DNA of 64,000 nucleotides from Pseudomonas baetica (lineage in GTDB: Bacteria; Pseudomonadota; Gammaproteobacteria; Pseudomonadales; Pseudomonadaceae): contig NZ_JAIHLQ010000008.1 in the NCBI RefSeq assembly GCF_019733355.1, forward strand, positions 1-64,000, written 5' to 3'. The position numbers and the translations under genes are program-made. This document shows, in pieces, positions 10,330-20,947 of this stretch (positions are counted from its first letter, which is position 1; the number at the start of each line of letters is the position of its first letter). Under the pieces are notes generated by a model, which was not told the DNA's origin, ran no database searches, and worked only from the letters and a program-made list of their open reading frames with translations.

Positions 10330-11594
10330 AACGGTTCAGTTCCAAAGTTCGTCCGACTCTGGGCTCGGTCATCGGTCGCGGGCATTTGATTGTGGCGCTG
10401 GTGGCTGTGGCAATGGCCAGTGTTTCGCTGACCCTGCTGGGCGTTCTGGCGCTGCGGGTCTATGCGGATCACAACTTGCACCTGATTGCGCGCTCGATCA
10501 GCTACACCGTCGAAGCGGCGGTCGTATTTAACGACAAGGCTGCGGCCACCGAAGCGTTGGCATTGATTGCCTCCACCGAGGAGGTCGCCGATGCCCAGGT
10601 GCTCGATGCTCAAGGCCAACTGATAGCGCGCTGGCAGCGACCGGAAAACGGCTTCATCTCCAAACTGGAAATGCAGACCGCCCGCGCCATCCTGGAGAAA
10701 CCGATCAGCCTGCCGATCCTCCATCAGGATCGTGAAATTGGACGCATCCTGCTCACGGGGCATGGCGGCAGTCTGATGCGCTTTCTGCTGAGCGGTCTGG
10801 CGGGGATCCTTCTCTGTACCGCGATCAGTGCCTGGGTGGCGCTCTATCTGGCGCGTCGGCAGTTGCGTGGCATTATCGGCCCGCTGCACAGCCTCGCTAC
10901 GGTGGCCCACGCCGCCCGCAGTGAGCGAGCACTGGACCGTCGCGTGCCGCCCGCGCAGATCGCCGAACTCGACAACCTCGGCAACGACTTCAATGCCTTG
11001 CTCGACGAACTCGAATCCTGGCAAAGCCATCTGCAAAGCGAAAACGAAACCCTTGCCCACCAAGCCAGTCACGACAGCCTGACCGGGCTGCCTAACCGGG
11101 CATTTTTCGAGGGCCGCTTGATCCGTGCCCTGCGCAACGCCAGCAAGCTCAGCGAGCGGGTGGCGGTGTTGTTTCTTGACAGTGATCGCTTCAAAGGGAT
11201 CAACGACAACTTCGGCCATGCCGCCGGCGACGCGGTGTTGGTGGCAATCGCCAATCGTGTCCGCGCGCAATTGCGTGAGGAGGATCTGGTAGCGCGACTG
11301 GGCGGTGATGAGTTCGCCGTGTTGCTCACGCCGCTGCACAAAGTCGAAGATGCCGAGCGCATTGCCGACAAGATTCTCGCCAGCATGGACATGCCCATCG
11401 CGCTGCCCGGCGGCAGTAGTGTCGTGACTTCGCTCAGCATCGGCATCGCGGTTTATCCCGATCATGGCATCACGCCTGGCGCCTTGCTCGATGCTGCAGA
11501 TACGGCGATGTATCAAGCCAAGCGCTTGTCTCGCGGTGCTCAATTCACGGCTGGGGCGGAGCACCCGGTCGATTCCGTTCAAAACAGGAGCTGA
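10326..11594 (+). CDS. yfiN: Membrane diguanylate cyclase YfiN (TpbB-like)
   Basis: 422 aa. Makes c-di-GMP and promotes biofilm formation when YfiR is released. A first membrane segment near residues 20-45 is followed by a periplasmic sensor region and a second membrane segment (FLLSGLAGILLCTAISAWVALYL). Then come a HAMP-like linker and a GGDEF domain with the intact catalytic motif RLGGDEFAVL. The sequence ends shortly after the GGDEF domain, as usual for the family. No EAL domain. Start overlaps yfiR by 4 bp. Confidence 0.93.
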   Translation: MKRFSSKVRPTLGSVIGRGHLIVALVAVAMASVSLTLLGVLALRVYADHNLHLIARSISYTVEAAVVFNDKAAATEALALIASTEEVADAQVLDAQGQLIARWQRPENGFISKLEMQTARAILEKPISLPILHQDREIGRILLTGHGGSLMRFLLSGLAGILLCTAISAWVALYLARRQLRGIIGPLHSLATVAHAARSERALDRRVPPAQIAELDNLGNDFNALLDELESWQSHLQSENETLAHQASHDSLTGLPNRAFFEGRLIRALRNASKLSERVAVLFLDSDRFKGINDNFGHAAGDAVLVAIANRVRAQLREEDLVARLGGDEFAVLLTPLHKVEDAERIADKILASMDMPIALPGGSSVVTSLSIGIAVYPDHGITPGALLDAADTAMYQAKRLSRGAQFTAGAEHPVDSVQNRS

Positions 11595-11599
11595 CTCTC

Positions 11600-12094
11600 G
11601 TGTTCACACTTCCCATTCGATTTTTTACCGCTGTACTGTTGATGGCCGCCCTGGCCCTCACAGGTTGCCAGACCACCCCGCAAAAAGGCCTGACCCCGGC
11701 GCAAGTGGCGGTGCTCGAACAACAAGGCTTCGAGCTGACCGACGACGGCTGGGAGTTTGGGCTGTCCGGCAAGGTGCTGTTTGGCAGCGATGTTGAAAGC
11801 CTGAACACACAAAGCACCGAGATCGTCGAGCGCATCGGCAAAGCATTGATGGGTGTCGGCATCGAGCGCGTGCGGGTCGATGGTCACACCGATGCTTCGG
11901 GCCAGGAAAATTACAATCAGCAACTCTCGCTGCGCCGCGCCAAGAGTGTTGCCAATGTGCTTTCCACAGTCGGCATGAAGCAAGAGAACATCCAATTGCA
12001 AGGCCTGGGCAGCAGCGAGCCGGTGGCGTCCAACGACACCGCGGCGGGCCGCACGGAAAACCGTCGGGTGTCGATTGTGGTCAGTGCCAATTAA
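11600..12094 (+). CDS. yfiB: YfiB, OmpA-like outer-membrane lipoprotein
   Basis: About 164 aa from a GTG start with AGGAG a few bases upstream. The signal sequence ends in a lipobox (LALTGC), so it is a lipoprotein. The C-terminal OmpA-like peptidoglycan-binding domain shows RVDGHTDASG and NRRVSIVV. YfiB is the outer-membrane activator that sequesters YfiR. Third gene of the yfiRNB operon, 5 bp after yfiN. Its stop overlaps the convergent LysR gene end by 4 bp. Confidence 0.93.
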   Translation: MFTLPIRFFTAVLLMAALALTGCQTTPQKGLTPAQVAVLEQQGFELTDDGWEFGLSGKVLFGSDVESLNTQSTEIVERIGKALMGVGIERVRVDGHTDASGQENYNQQLSLRRAKSVANVLSTVGMKQENIQLQGLGSSEPVASNDTAAGRTENRRVSIVVSAN

Positions 12095-13038
12095 TCGGCA
12101 AACCGCATCTCACGGGTCTGCCCCATCAACAGACCCTGATTGCGCTCGGTCACCTCACGAATGTAATCCCACAACAGGGTGATTCGCTTCAACTTGCGCA
12201 GATCCTCGCGGCAGTACATCCAGAACTGTCGGGTGATGTCGATTTCCTCCGGCAACACTGGCAGCAAGCGCGGGTCCTGTGCGGCGAGGAAGCACGGCAG
12301 AATCGCCAGTGAGCGCCCTTGCTGCGCTGCAACGTATTGCGCGATCACGCTGGTGCTGCGCAGGTTTGCGCTGGCGCCTGGCAGCACGTTCGCCAGGTAC
12401 AACAGCTCCGAGCTGAACGCCAGATCATCCACATAACTGATGAATTGATGCTTGCTCAAATCGGCCGAGCGGCGGATGGGTGGGTGTTTATCCAGATAGT
12501 CCTGGGTTGCGTACAGCTGCAAGCGGTAGTCGCAGAGTTTGCAGCACACGTACGGCCCGTGTTCCGGCCGTTCCAGGGCAATGACGATGTCGGCTTCGCG
12601 CTTGGACAGGCTGATGAAGTGCGGCAGGGGCAGGATGTCCACCGAGATCGCCGGGTAGGCGTCGACGAAGTGGCTCAGTTGCGGCGTGATGAAGAAGCTG
12701 CCAAACCCTTCAGTGCAGCCCATCCGCACATGCCCGGACAGCGCCACGCCGGAGCCTGATACCTGCTCGCAGGCCATGTGCAATGTGCTTTCAATCGACT
12801 CGGCATAACCCAGCAAACGCTGGCCTTCGGTGGTCAAGACGAAGCCGCTGGTGCGCGACTTTTCGAACAGCAGCGTACCGAGCGCCGCCTCCAGCGAACT
12901 GATCCGCCGTGACACCGTGGTGTAGTCGACGGCGAGCCGTTTGGCGGCGGTGCTGGCCTTGCGGGTGCGGGCGACTTCGAGGAAAAACTTGAGGTCGTCC
13001 CAGTTCAGTGAACCTAGCGAGGTGATGTTTTTTTGCAT
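12091..13038 (-). CDS. LysR family regulator next to mmsAB
   Basis: About 315 aa from ATG 13038 (MQKNITSLGSLNWDD). The frame is open upstream, but this start gives the standard LysR N-terminus with a winged helix-turn-helix (FLEVARTRKASTAAKRL ... TTVSRRISSLE). The remainder is the LysR effector-binding domain. It is divergent from mmsA across a 150-bp gap, so it probably controls mmsAB; the classical P. aeruginosa regulator MmsR is an AraC protein, so this is a different arrangement. Target and ligand are inferred. Confidence 0.85.
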   Translation of the reverse strand: MQKNITSLGSLNWDDLKFFLEVARTRKASTAAKRLAVDYTTVSRRISSLEAALGTLLFEKSRTSGFVLTTEGQRLLGYAESIESTLHMACEQVSGSGVALSGHVRMGCTEGFGSFFITPQLSHFVDAYPAISVDILPLPHFISLSKREADIVIALERPEHGPYVCCKLCDYRLQLYATQDYLDKHPPIRRSADLSKHQFISYVDDLAFSSELLYLANVLPGASANLRSTSVIAQYVAAQQGRSLAILPCFLAAQDPRLLPVLPEEIDITRQFWMYCREDLRKLKRITLLWDYIREVTERNQGLLMGQTREMRFAD

Positions 13039-13053
13039 GATGGACGGGCTTAT

Positions 13054-13082
13054 ATGTGCGTTCTTATCAGAAGTTTGCACAT
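13054..13082. promoter_or_regulatory. Inverted repeat in LysR-mmsA divergent promoter
   Basis: ATGTGC (13054-13059) and GCACAT (13077-13082) form an inverted repeat with 17 bp between arms, in the intergenic region between the LysR gene and mmsA. Size and place suit a LysR-type recognition site. A second hairpin, AAGGCG...CGCCTT, lies closer to mmsA. Confidence 0.4.
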
Positions 13083-13187
13083 CTATACTCCAAAAACCGT
13101 CCGACAACCAATTCGTGACACACGCCTCATCTCAAGGCGCACCTTTCGCCTTGGCTCCTACGATAAAAACAAGTTCTGGAGACCAGC

Positions 13188-14714
<1,527 letters not shown>

Positions 14715-14724
14715 GGAGCGAGCC

Positions 14725-15612
14725 ATGAAAATCGCATTTATCGGTCTGGGCAACATGGGCGCACCGATGGCGCGCAACCTGATCAAGGCCGGCCATTCAC
14801 TGAATCTGGTCGATCTGAACAAAACCGTGCTGGCAGAACTGGAACAACTGGGCGGCACCCTCCGTGCCTCGGCGCGCGAAGCCGCTGAAGATGCAGAACT
14901 GGTGATCACCATGCTCCCGGCCGCGGTGCATGTGCGCAGTGTCTGGCTCGGTGAGGACGGCGTGTTGGCCGGCATCGGCAAAGGTGTGCCGGCAGTGGAT
15001 TGCAGCACCATCGATCCGCAGACCGCTCGCGATGTGGCGGCGGCCGCTGCCAAGCAAGGTGTGGCCATGGCTGACGCACCGGTTTCCGGCGGCACCGGCG
15101 GTGCGACGGCCGGGACGTTGACTTTCATGGTCGGTGCAACGCCGGAGCTGTTCGCGACTTTGCAACCGGTGCTGGCGCAGATGGGCCGCAACATTGTGCA
15201 TTGCGGTGAAGTCGGCACCGGGCAGATCGCCAAGATCTGCAACAACCTGCTGCTGGCGATTTCCATGGTGGGCGTCAGTGAAGCCATGGCATTGGGCGAT
15301 GCACTGGGGATCGACACCTCGGTGCTGGCCGGGATCATCAACAGTTCAACCGGTCGCTGCTGGAGTTCGGAAATGTATAACCCGTGGCCTGGCATCGTCG
15401 AAACGGCACCGGCCTCGCGCGGTTATACCGGCGGCTTCGGTGCCGAACTGATGCTCAAGGATCTGGGGCTGGCGACTGAAGCGGCGCGTCAGGCACACCA
15501 ACCGGTGGTGCTCGGCGCGGTGGCGCAGCAGTTGTATCAAGCGATGAGCCAGCGCGGGGACGGCGGGAAAGACTTCTCGGCGATCATCAACAGCTATCGC
15601 AAACCGCAGTAG
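14725..15612 (+). CDS. mmsB: 3-hydroxyisobutyrate dehydrogenase
   Basis: 295 aa. Converts 3-hydroxyisobutyrate to methylmalonate semialdehyde, the step before MmsA. The N-terminal Rossmann motif is FIGLGNMGAPMARNL. The substrate-binding motif is DAPVSGGTGGA, and the catalytic lysine lies in GQIAKICNN. Ribosome site GGAG before ATG. Followed by a clear terminator at 15657, closing the mmsAB operon. Confidence 0.95.
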   Translation: MKIAFIGLGNMGAPMARNLIKAGHSLNLVDLNKTVLAELEQLGGTLRASAREAAEDAELVITMLPAAVHVRSVWLGEDGVLAGIGKGVPAVDCSTIDPQTARDVAAAAAKQGVAMADAPVSGGTGGATAGTLTFMVGATPELFATLQPVLAQMGRNIVHCGEVGTGQIAKICNNLLLAISMVGVSEAMALGDALGIDTSVLAGIINSSTGRCWSSEMYNPWPGIVETAPASRGYTGGFGAELMLKDLGLATEAARQAHQPVVLGAVAQQLYQAMSQRGDGGKDFSAIINSYRKPQ

Positions 15613-15656
15613 CAATCGCCGCCAATGTAGGGCCAATCAACGTGCAGTCAGTGTTG

Positions 15657-15693
15657 CCGGGAAATCACGTCGGGTGATTTCCCGGTTTTTTTG
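15657..15693 (+). terminator. Terminator after mmsB
   Basis: Perfect 12-bp stem CCGGGAAATCAC / GTGATTTCCCGG followed by seven T residues. It ends the mmsAB transcript just before the convergent cupin gene. Confidence 0.9.
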
Positions 15694-15695
15694 CA

Positions 15696-16046
15696 TCAGG
15701 CAAACACGAAATATTTGCGTACGGTCTCGACCACTTCCCAAGTGCCTTTCATTCCCGGTTCAACCACGAAAATATCGCCGGCGCGCAGATGAATCGGCGC
15801 CATGCCGTCCGGGGTGATCACGCAGTAGCCTTCCTGAAAATGGCAGTACTCCCACTTCACGTATTCAACGCGCCACTTGCCCGGCGTGCAGATCCAGGTG
15901 CCCATGATCTTGCTGCCGTCTTCGCTGGTGTAAGCATTGAGGTTGACGGTGTGCGGGTCGCCTTCGAGTTTTTCCCATTTGCAGGCGTCGAGTACCGGCA
16001 GTGGGTGGGTGTCGCGCAGAACGGTGATAGGGGCGGTCGCGGTCAT
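15696..16046 (-). CDS. Small cupin-domain protein
   Basis: About 116 aa from ATG 16046, with GGAG 5-8 bases upstream. Cupin fold: the GTWICTPGKWRVEY, CHFQEGYCVI and HLRAGDIFVVEPG stretches match the paired cupin motifs of the DUF861/(S)-ureidoglycine aminohydrolase-like group. The substrate is not predictable. Convergent with mmsB, sharing the terminator region. Confidence 0.8.
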   Translation of the reverse strand: MTATAPITVLRDTHPLPVLDACKWEKLEGDPHTVNLNAYTSEDGSKIMGTWICTPGKWRVEYVKWEYCHFQEGYCVITPDGMAPIHLRAGDIFVVEPGMKGTWEVVETVRKYFVFA

Positions 16047-16153
16047 GAGGACTCCGGGCGGTGGACATGAGGAATGAAGTCGCACCCTATAGCGCCGGCT
16101 CGCCGCTCAGTTGTCTGTGTTCGACATCGAGCTGCTCAGAAACGCGCCAACAC

Positions 16154-16525
16154 TTACAGATTTTCCAGCGGGCATTGCTCTCGGGCCTGTTGCAGGTTCG
16201 CGTCAAATGCCACCAACTGCGCGTGCTGTCGAGAAAGTTTGGCGATCTGGTCGCTGATCTCGCGTTTTTTGTCTTCGATGGCCTGCTGTGCCAAAGCCCA
16301 AGGCATCGACTCACCGTGATGGCCTGCGAAAATTTTCTGCAGCTCCATAAGTTTGAAGCCCATCTCCTTCGCACACTTTATAAAACCCAGCAGTTCGACG
16401 CTTTGCTGGTCGTAGACGCGATATTTGCCCTGTCGTCGAGGTGGGGGCAGCAATCCAATAGCCTCGTAATGGCGGATGGTTTTGACCGTGGAGCTGGCGC
16501 GTTGAGCGGCTTCGCTGATGTACAT
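16154..16525 (-). CDS. MerR family regulator
   Basis: 123 aa. The N-terminal MerR winged helix-turn-helix (MYISEAAQRASSTVKTIRHYE, then GLLPPPRRQGKYRVYD) is followed by a dimerisation coiled coil. The C-terminal region has only one cysteine (QCPL), so a metal sensor of the MerR/CueR kind is not supported. It lies downstream of the flavodoxin-like gene on the same strand, 47 bp away, and probably regulates it. Confidence 0.85.
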   Translation of the reverse strand: MYISEAAQRASSTVKTIRHYEAIGLLPPPRRQGKYRVYDQQSVELLGFIKCAKEMGFKLMELQKIFAGHHGESMPWALAQQAIEDKKREISDQIAKLSRQHAQLVAFDANLQQAREQCPLENL

Positions 16526-16572
16526 GAACAGTCCTTTTTACCTTGGCTATGCCTCAGTGATTATCGCCAGAC

Positions 16573-17148
16573 TCAACGACTGACGATAGCCTGCGCCTGT
16601 TGCAACCACGCCTGTCGCTGCTGAGCGCTTGAGCCCAGCACCGGGCCGAACGTGAGCGTGCGCAGTGGTTTTATTCCGCAGAACGCTAGGGTGCTCTTGC
16701 GTACTTCATGCAAGGCGGGCATGCGATAGACCCAGCGGTAATACCAGGGCGGCGTGTCCATGGTCACCAGCAAATCCGCGGTGCGGCCTTTCAGCAATTT
16801 GTCGGGGAACGCTTTGCCTTTGCGGTATTTGAAGGCGAAACCCGGCAACAACACCCGATCAAAAAAACCTTTGAGCAGCGCCGGTATGCCGCCCCACCAG
16901 ATCGGGTACACCAGCGTCAGATGCTCGGCCCAGAGGATGTCGGACTGTGCCGCACTCAAGTCATCTTCCAGCGCTTGAATCTGTTCATAGCCTTGGCGTA
17001 ACACCGGATCGAAGTTCATTTCACCAAGTCGCAACTGGCGAACTTCGTGTCCGGCATCGAGTGCCGATTGTGCATAACTTTCGGCGAGTGCGGCGCACAA
17101 GCTGTTCGCCGAAGGATGCCCGAGAATCAATAGAATACGTTTGCCCAT
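16573..17148 (-). CDS. Flavodoxin-fold NAD(P)H oxidoreductase
   Basis: About 191 aa. NAD(P)H dehydrogenase (quinone)/KefF-like family: ILLILGHPSANSLCAAL at the N-terminus binds FMN, and the central YPIWWGGIPALLKGFFDR is the family signature. ATG 17148 is chosen over ATG 17154 because AAGGA lies 8 bases upstream of it but only 2 before the other. Upstream of the MerR gene on the same strand, so likely MerR-controlled. Confidence 0.85.
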   Translation of the reverse strand: MGKRILLILGHPSANSLCAALAESYAQSALDAGHEVRQLRLGEMNFDPVLRQGYEQIQALEDDLSAAQSDILWAEHLTLVYPIWWGGIPALLKGFFDRVLLPGFAFKYRKGKAFPDKLLKGRTADLLVTMDTPPWYYRWVYRMPALHEVRKSTLAFCGIKPLRTLTFGPVLGSSAQQRQAWLQQAQAIVSR

Positions 17149-17295
17149 CGTCATCGTCCTTGCTGATGAAAAAGCCAAGGATGAAGTCTGCCCCTTAGGG
17201 GAGAGTCAAGGCGCACAGCGAAGCTTTGGCGTAATTGGGCCGGGCGCTGAACTCCCGGGCGCACACCGTCAAGCTGCGCCGCGCCCACTTGCTGA

Positions 17296-17610
17296 TCAGC
17301 GGTTAGCCGATGCTTCGCTGAGCATGTCGATCAGACGGATATCGAAATCGCGTTCCAAATAGTCCATGCGCTCGGCGTAAAACGTCTTCATGTGCGGCAG
17401 CGTCGAATGCACATCGAGATGCGCCTGGGACTCCCAGACCTCGTAAAAGATGAACAACGTCGGATCTTCTTTGTCGCGCAGCATGTGGTACTCGATGCAG
17501 CCCGGCTCAGCGCGGCTGGGCTCGACGTAGGCGCGAAACAGCGCTTCGAAAGCCTCGGATTTTTCTGGGCGGGTCTTGGCGTGCAGGATGAAACCCCGGC
17601 GTTCACTCAT
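17296..17610 (-). CDS. Antibiotic biosynthesis monooxygenase (ABM)-like protein
   Basis: About 104 aa from ATG 17610 with GGAGGAG upstream. The ferredoxin-like ABM/YgiN fold is recognised from ILHAKTRPEKSEAFEALF, EPGCIEYHMLRDKEDPTLF and the YEVWESQAHLDVH motif. YgiN-type proteins act on quinols and often pair with MdaB. The mdaB-like gene is divergent and next door, so this is likely a quinone-cycle partner. Confidence 0.85.
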   Translation of the reverse strand: MSERRGFILHAKTRPEKSEAFEALFRAYVEPSRAEPGCIEYHMLRDKEDPTLFIFYEVWESQAHLDVHSTLPHMKTFYAERMDYLERDFDIRLIDMLSEASANR

Positions 17611-17795
17611 CAGAAACGACTCCTCCAATTCAGATGGCTACCAATGCTAAGGCAATAATCTTCTGTCGATTCGTGCGTTTTACTCAAATGTATTTTGCGC
17701 CACCCCGGCTTATTCCGCGAAAGAGGGATGGTTAATCTGCCGCCATTCAATTTTCCCTTCTCCATCCAGCCCAATGGCTGTGCCGAGGCTTTCTC

Positions 17796-18386
17796 ATGAA
17801 AAAAGTTCTGTTGCTCAATGGCGGTAAAAAATTCGCCCACTCTGACGGTCGCTACAACACCACCCTGCACGAAGCGGCGCTGAGCGTGCTGGATCGCGGC
17901 GGTATGGATGTCAAAACCACCTTCATCGACGAGGGTTACGACGTCGCCGAAGAAGTGGCCAAATTTCTCTGGGCCGACGTGATCATTTATCAGATGCCGG
18001 GTTGGTGGATGGGCGCGCCGTGGACGGTGAAAAAGTACCTCGACGAAGTCTTCACCGAAGGCCACGGCAGCCTGTACGCCAGTGATGGTCGCACCCGTTC
18101 CGACGCGTCGCAGAAGTACGGCAGCGGTGGGCTGATTCAGGGTAAGCAATACATGTTGTCGCTGACCTGGAACGCGCCACAGCAAGCCTTCGATGATCCG
18201 AACGACTTCTTTGAAGCCAAAGGCGTGGACGCGGTGTACTTCCCGTTCCACAAGGCCAATCAGTTTTTGGGCATGACCGGCCTGCCGACCTTCCTCTGCG
18301 TTGACGTGATGAAACGCCCGAACATCGAAAACGATGTGGCGCGTTATGAGCAGCATTTGACCGAGGTGTTTGGCCTCAAGGCTTGA
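17796..18386 (+). CDS. mdaB: NAD(P)H quinone reductase, MdaB type
   Basis: 196 aa. Flavodoxin-like two-electron quinone reductase that avoids semiquinone formation. Matches the MdaB family along its length: LLLNGGKKFAHSDGRYN at the FMN site, YQMPGWWMGAPWTVKKY and SLTWNAPQQAF. ATG is preceded by weak purines. Divergent from the ABM-like gene and followed 60 bp later by a LysR gene, which may control it. Confidence 0.9.
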   Translation: MKKVLLLNGGKKFAHSDGRYNTTLHEAALSVLDRGGMDVKTTFIDEGYDVAEEVAKFLWADVIIYQMPGWWMGAPWTVKKYLDEVFTEGHGSLYASDGRTRSDASQKYGSGGLIQGKQYMLSLTWNAPQQAFDDPNDFFEAKGVDAVYFPFHKANQFLGMTGLPTFLCVDVMKRPNIENDVARYEQHLTEVFGLKA

Positions 18387-18446
18387 TGCTCGGCTACTAT
18401 CGAAGGCCTGAACCTGCGGTGCAGGCCAATCGATCAGAGGACACCC

Positions 18447-19358
18447 GTGAAAGCCAGATCCGATGAGTTGCAGATTTTCGTCTGCGTGATCGAATGCGGC
18501 TCGATTTCCGCCGCCGCCGAGCAGGTCGGGCACACGCCGTCGGCGGTCAGTCGCACCCTGTCGCGGCTGGAAGCCAAGCTCGACACCACGCTGATCAACC
18601 GCACCACGCGGCGCATGGACCTGACCGAGGAGGGCAAGTATTTCTTCGAGCAGGCCAAGCTGATTCTCGATCAGATGGACGCGCTCGAAGAACGCCTGTC
18701 CTCACGTCAGCAAACGCCGTCCGGACGGCTGCGGATCAATGCAGCATCGCCATTCATGCTCCACGCCGTGGTTCCCTACATCGACGAATTCCGCCGTCTC
18801 TACCCCGACATCCAGCTCGAACTCAACAGCAATGACCTGATCATTGACCTGCTGGAACAGAGCACCGACATCGCCATCCGCATCGGCACCCTTGCCGACT
18901 CGACGCTGCATGCGCGTTCGCTCGGATGCAGTCCGCTGTTGATCGTTGCCAGTCCCGCCTATCTCGAAAAGCACGGCACGCCGCTGCAAGTGGCCGATCT
19001 GAGCGAACACACCTTGCTCGGTTTTACTCAGAACGAGGGCCTCAATCAGTGGCCGTTGCGTTATGTGCATGGCGACCGCTGGCCGATCACCCCGGCGATC
19101 AGCGCCTCCAGTGGCGAGACCGTGCGGCAACTGGCGCTGGAAGGGCAGGGCATCGCGTGCCTGTCGCACTTCATGACCATCGACGACATTCGTGCCGGGC
19201 GCCTGAACGTGGTGCTGGCCGAGTTCAACAGCGGCTATCGCCAGCCGATCAACGCCGTGTATTACCGTAATTCGCAACTGGCGCTGCGCATTCAGTGCTT
19301 CCTCGACTTCATCCAGAGCAAACTCGCCGCCTACGCCAGCGCCGATTTCAAAGGCTGA
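18447..19358 (+). CDS. LysR family regulator
   Basis: 303 aa from a GTG start with AGAGGA upstream. N-terminal helix-turn-helix (FVCVIECGSISAAAEQVGH, SAVSRTLSRLEAKL) and a substrate-binding domain typical of the CrgA/PA2446-like subgroup (TRRMDLTEEG). Lies 60 bp after mdaB on the same strand; control of mdaB and the ABM gene is an inference from position. Confidence 0.87.
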   Translation: MKARSDELQIFVCVIECGSISAAAEQVGHTPSAVSRTLSRLEAKLDTTLINRTTRRMDLTEEGKYFFEQAKLILDQMDALEERLSSRQQTPSGRLRINAASPFMLHAVVPYIDEFRRLYPDIQLELNSNDLIIDLLEQSTDIAIRIGTLADSTLHARSLGCSPLLIVASPAYLEKHGTPLQVADLSEHTLLGFTQNEGLNQWPLRYVHGDRWPITPAISASSGETVRQLALEGQGIACLSHFMTIDDIRAGRLNVVLAEFNSGYRQPINAVYYRNSQLALRIQCFLDFIQSKLAAYASADFKG

Positions 19359-19582
19359 ATGAGGTGCGTGACAAGCAAGCCCGCCCCCACAGGGTTTTGT
19401 GTTAACCCCATAACGATGTAAATCCCACCCCGCGATTTTCAATAATCGCGACACGGCCTATCCATCCGCGACAGGTCTTACCTCTCCACGAAAATGACTT
19501 TCATGGCGTTTGAAAACTCGATCTCGAAATGATTTATGAGTTTCACAACCCATTCGAACGTGACCCTTTCGAGGAGTACCGC

Positions 19583-20932
19583 ATGACGCCTTCCTTCGGC
19601 TATTGGCTGCTGGTCTACGCCGCCGTCGCCATCATTGCTCTGATCGTGCTGATCGCCCGTTACCGGCTCAACCCGTTCATTGTCATCACCCTGATTTCCA
19701 TTGGTCTGGCGCTGGTGGCGGGTATGCCGCCGTCCGGCGTGGTGGGCGCGTATGAGGCCGGGGTGGGCAAGACGCTGGGGCATATTGCGCTGGTGGTGGC
19801 GTTGGGGACGATGCTCGGCAAAATGATGGCCGAGTCCGGCGGCGCCGAGCAGATGGCGCGTACGTTGATGGACAAATTTGGTGAAAAGAACGCGCACTGG
19901 GCCATGGTCTGCATCGCGTTTCTGGTCGGTTTACCGCTGTTCTTCGAAGTCGGTTTCGTCTTGCTGGTGCCGATTGCTTTCACCGTGGCGCGGCGGGTCG
20001 GTGTGTCGATTTTGATGGTCGGCCTGCCAATGGTTGCCGGTTTGTCGGTTGTGCACGCGCTGGTACCGCCGCACCCGGCAGCGATGCTGGCGGTGCAGGC
20101 CTATCAGGCTTCAGTCGGGCAGACGCTGCTGTATGCGATTGCGATCGGCATACCGACGGCAATCATCGCAGGGCCGCTCTACGCCAAATTCATCGTGCCG
20201 CGCATTCAATTACCGGCGGATAACCCGCTGGAAAAACAATTCCTCGACCGCGAACCGCGCGACAACCTGCCAGGGTTCGGCATCACCATGGCGACCATCC
20301 TGTTGCCGGTGGTGCTGATGCTGATCGGCGGTTGGGCCAACCTGATTTCCACACCGGGCAGCGGCCTCAATCAGTTCCTGTTGTTTATCGGCAACTCGGT
20401 GATTGCGCTGCTGCTGGCGACCTTGCTGAGTTTCTGGACGTTGGGCATCGCCCAGGGTTTCAACCGCGAATCGATCCTCAAGTTCACCAATGAATGCCTG
20501 GCGCCGACGGCCAGCATCACCTTGCTGGTCGGCGCGGGCGGTGGCTTGAACCGGATTCTGGTCGATGCCGGCGTGACCGATCAGATCGTTGGCCTCGCTC
20601 ACGAATTTCATCTCTCGCCGCTGATGATGGGCTGGCTGTTTGCGGCGTTGATGCGCGTGGCAACAGGATCGGCCACGGTGGCGATGACCACCGCTTCGGG
20701 CGTGGTTGCGCCAGTCGCCATCGGTCTGGGTTATCCACACCCTGAACTGTTGGTGCTGGCGACCGGTGCCGGGTCGGTGATCTTTTCCCACGTCAACGAC
20801 GGCGGCTTCTGGTTGATCAAGGAATACTTCAACATGACGGTCGCGCAGACGTTCAAGACCTGGACCGTGCTTGAGACCTTGATCTCGCTGGTCGCTTTCG
20901 GTCTGACTGTCGGCCTTTCTTACTTGCTGTAA
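19583..20932 (+). CDS. GntP family permease
   Basis: About 449 aa integral membrane protein with at least ten hydrophobic segments. GntP/gluconate:H+ symporter family, recognised from LGTMLGKMMAESGGAEQMA, PLFFEVGFVLLVPIAF and SHVNDGGFW. ATG 19583 has GAGGAG 6 bases upstream; the open frame further upstream begins in untranslated-looking sequence. First gene of an operon with an RpiR regulator and a D-aminoacylase, so its cargo may be a D-amino acid derivative or hydroxy acid rather than gluconate. Confidence 0.9.
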   Translation: MTPSFGYWLLVYAAVAIIALIVLIARYRLNPFIVITLISIGLALVAGMPPSGVVGAYEAGVGKTLGHIALVVALGTMLGKMMAESGGAEQMARTLMDKFGEKNAHWAMVCIAFLVGLPLFFEVGFVLLVPIAFTVARRVGVSILMVGLPMVAGLSVVHALVPPHPAAMLAVQAYQASVGQTLLYAIAIGIPTAIIAGPLYAKFIVPRIQLPADNPLEKQFLDREPRDNLPGFGITMATILLPVVLMLIGGWANLISTPGSGLNQFLLFIGNSVIALLLATLLSFWTLGIAQGFNRESILKFTNECLAPTASITLLVGAGGGLNRILVDAGVTDQIVGLAHEFHLSPLMMGWLFAALMRVATGSATVAMTTASGVVAPVAIGLGYPHPELLVLATGAGSVIFSHVNDGGFWLIKEYFNMTVAQTFKTWTVLETLISLVAFGLTVGLSYLL

Positions 20933-20947
20933 CCGGAGCCCGCCGTC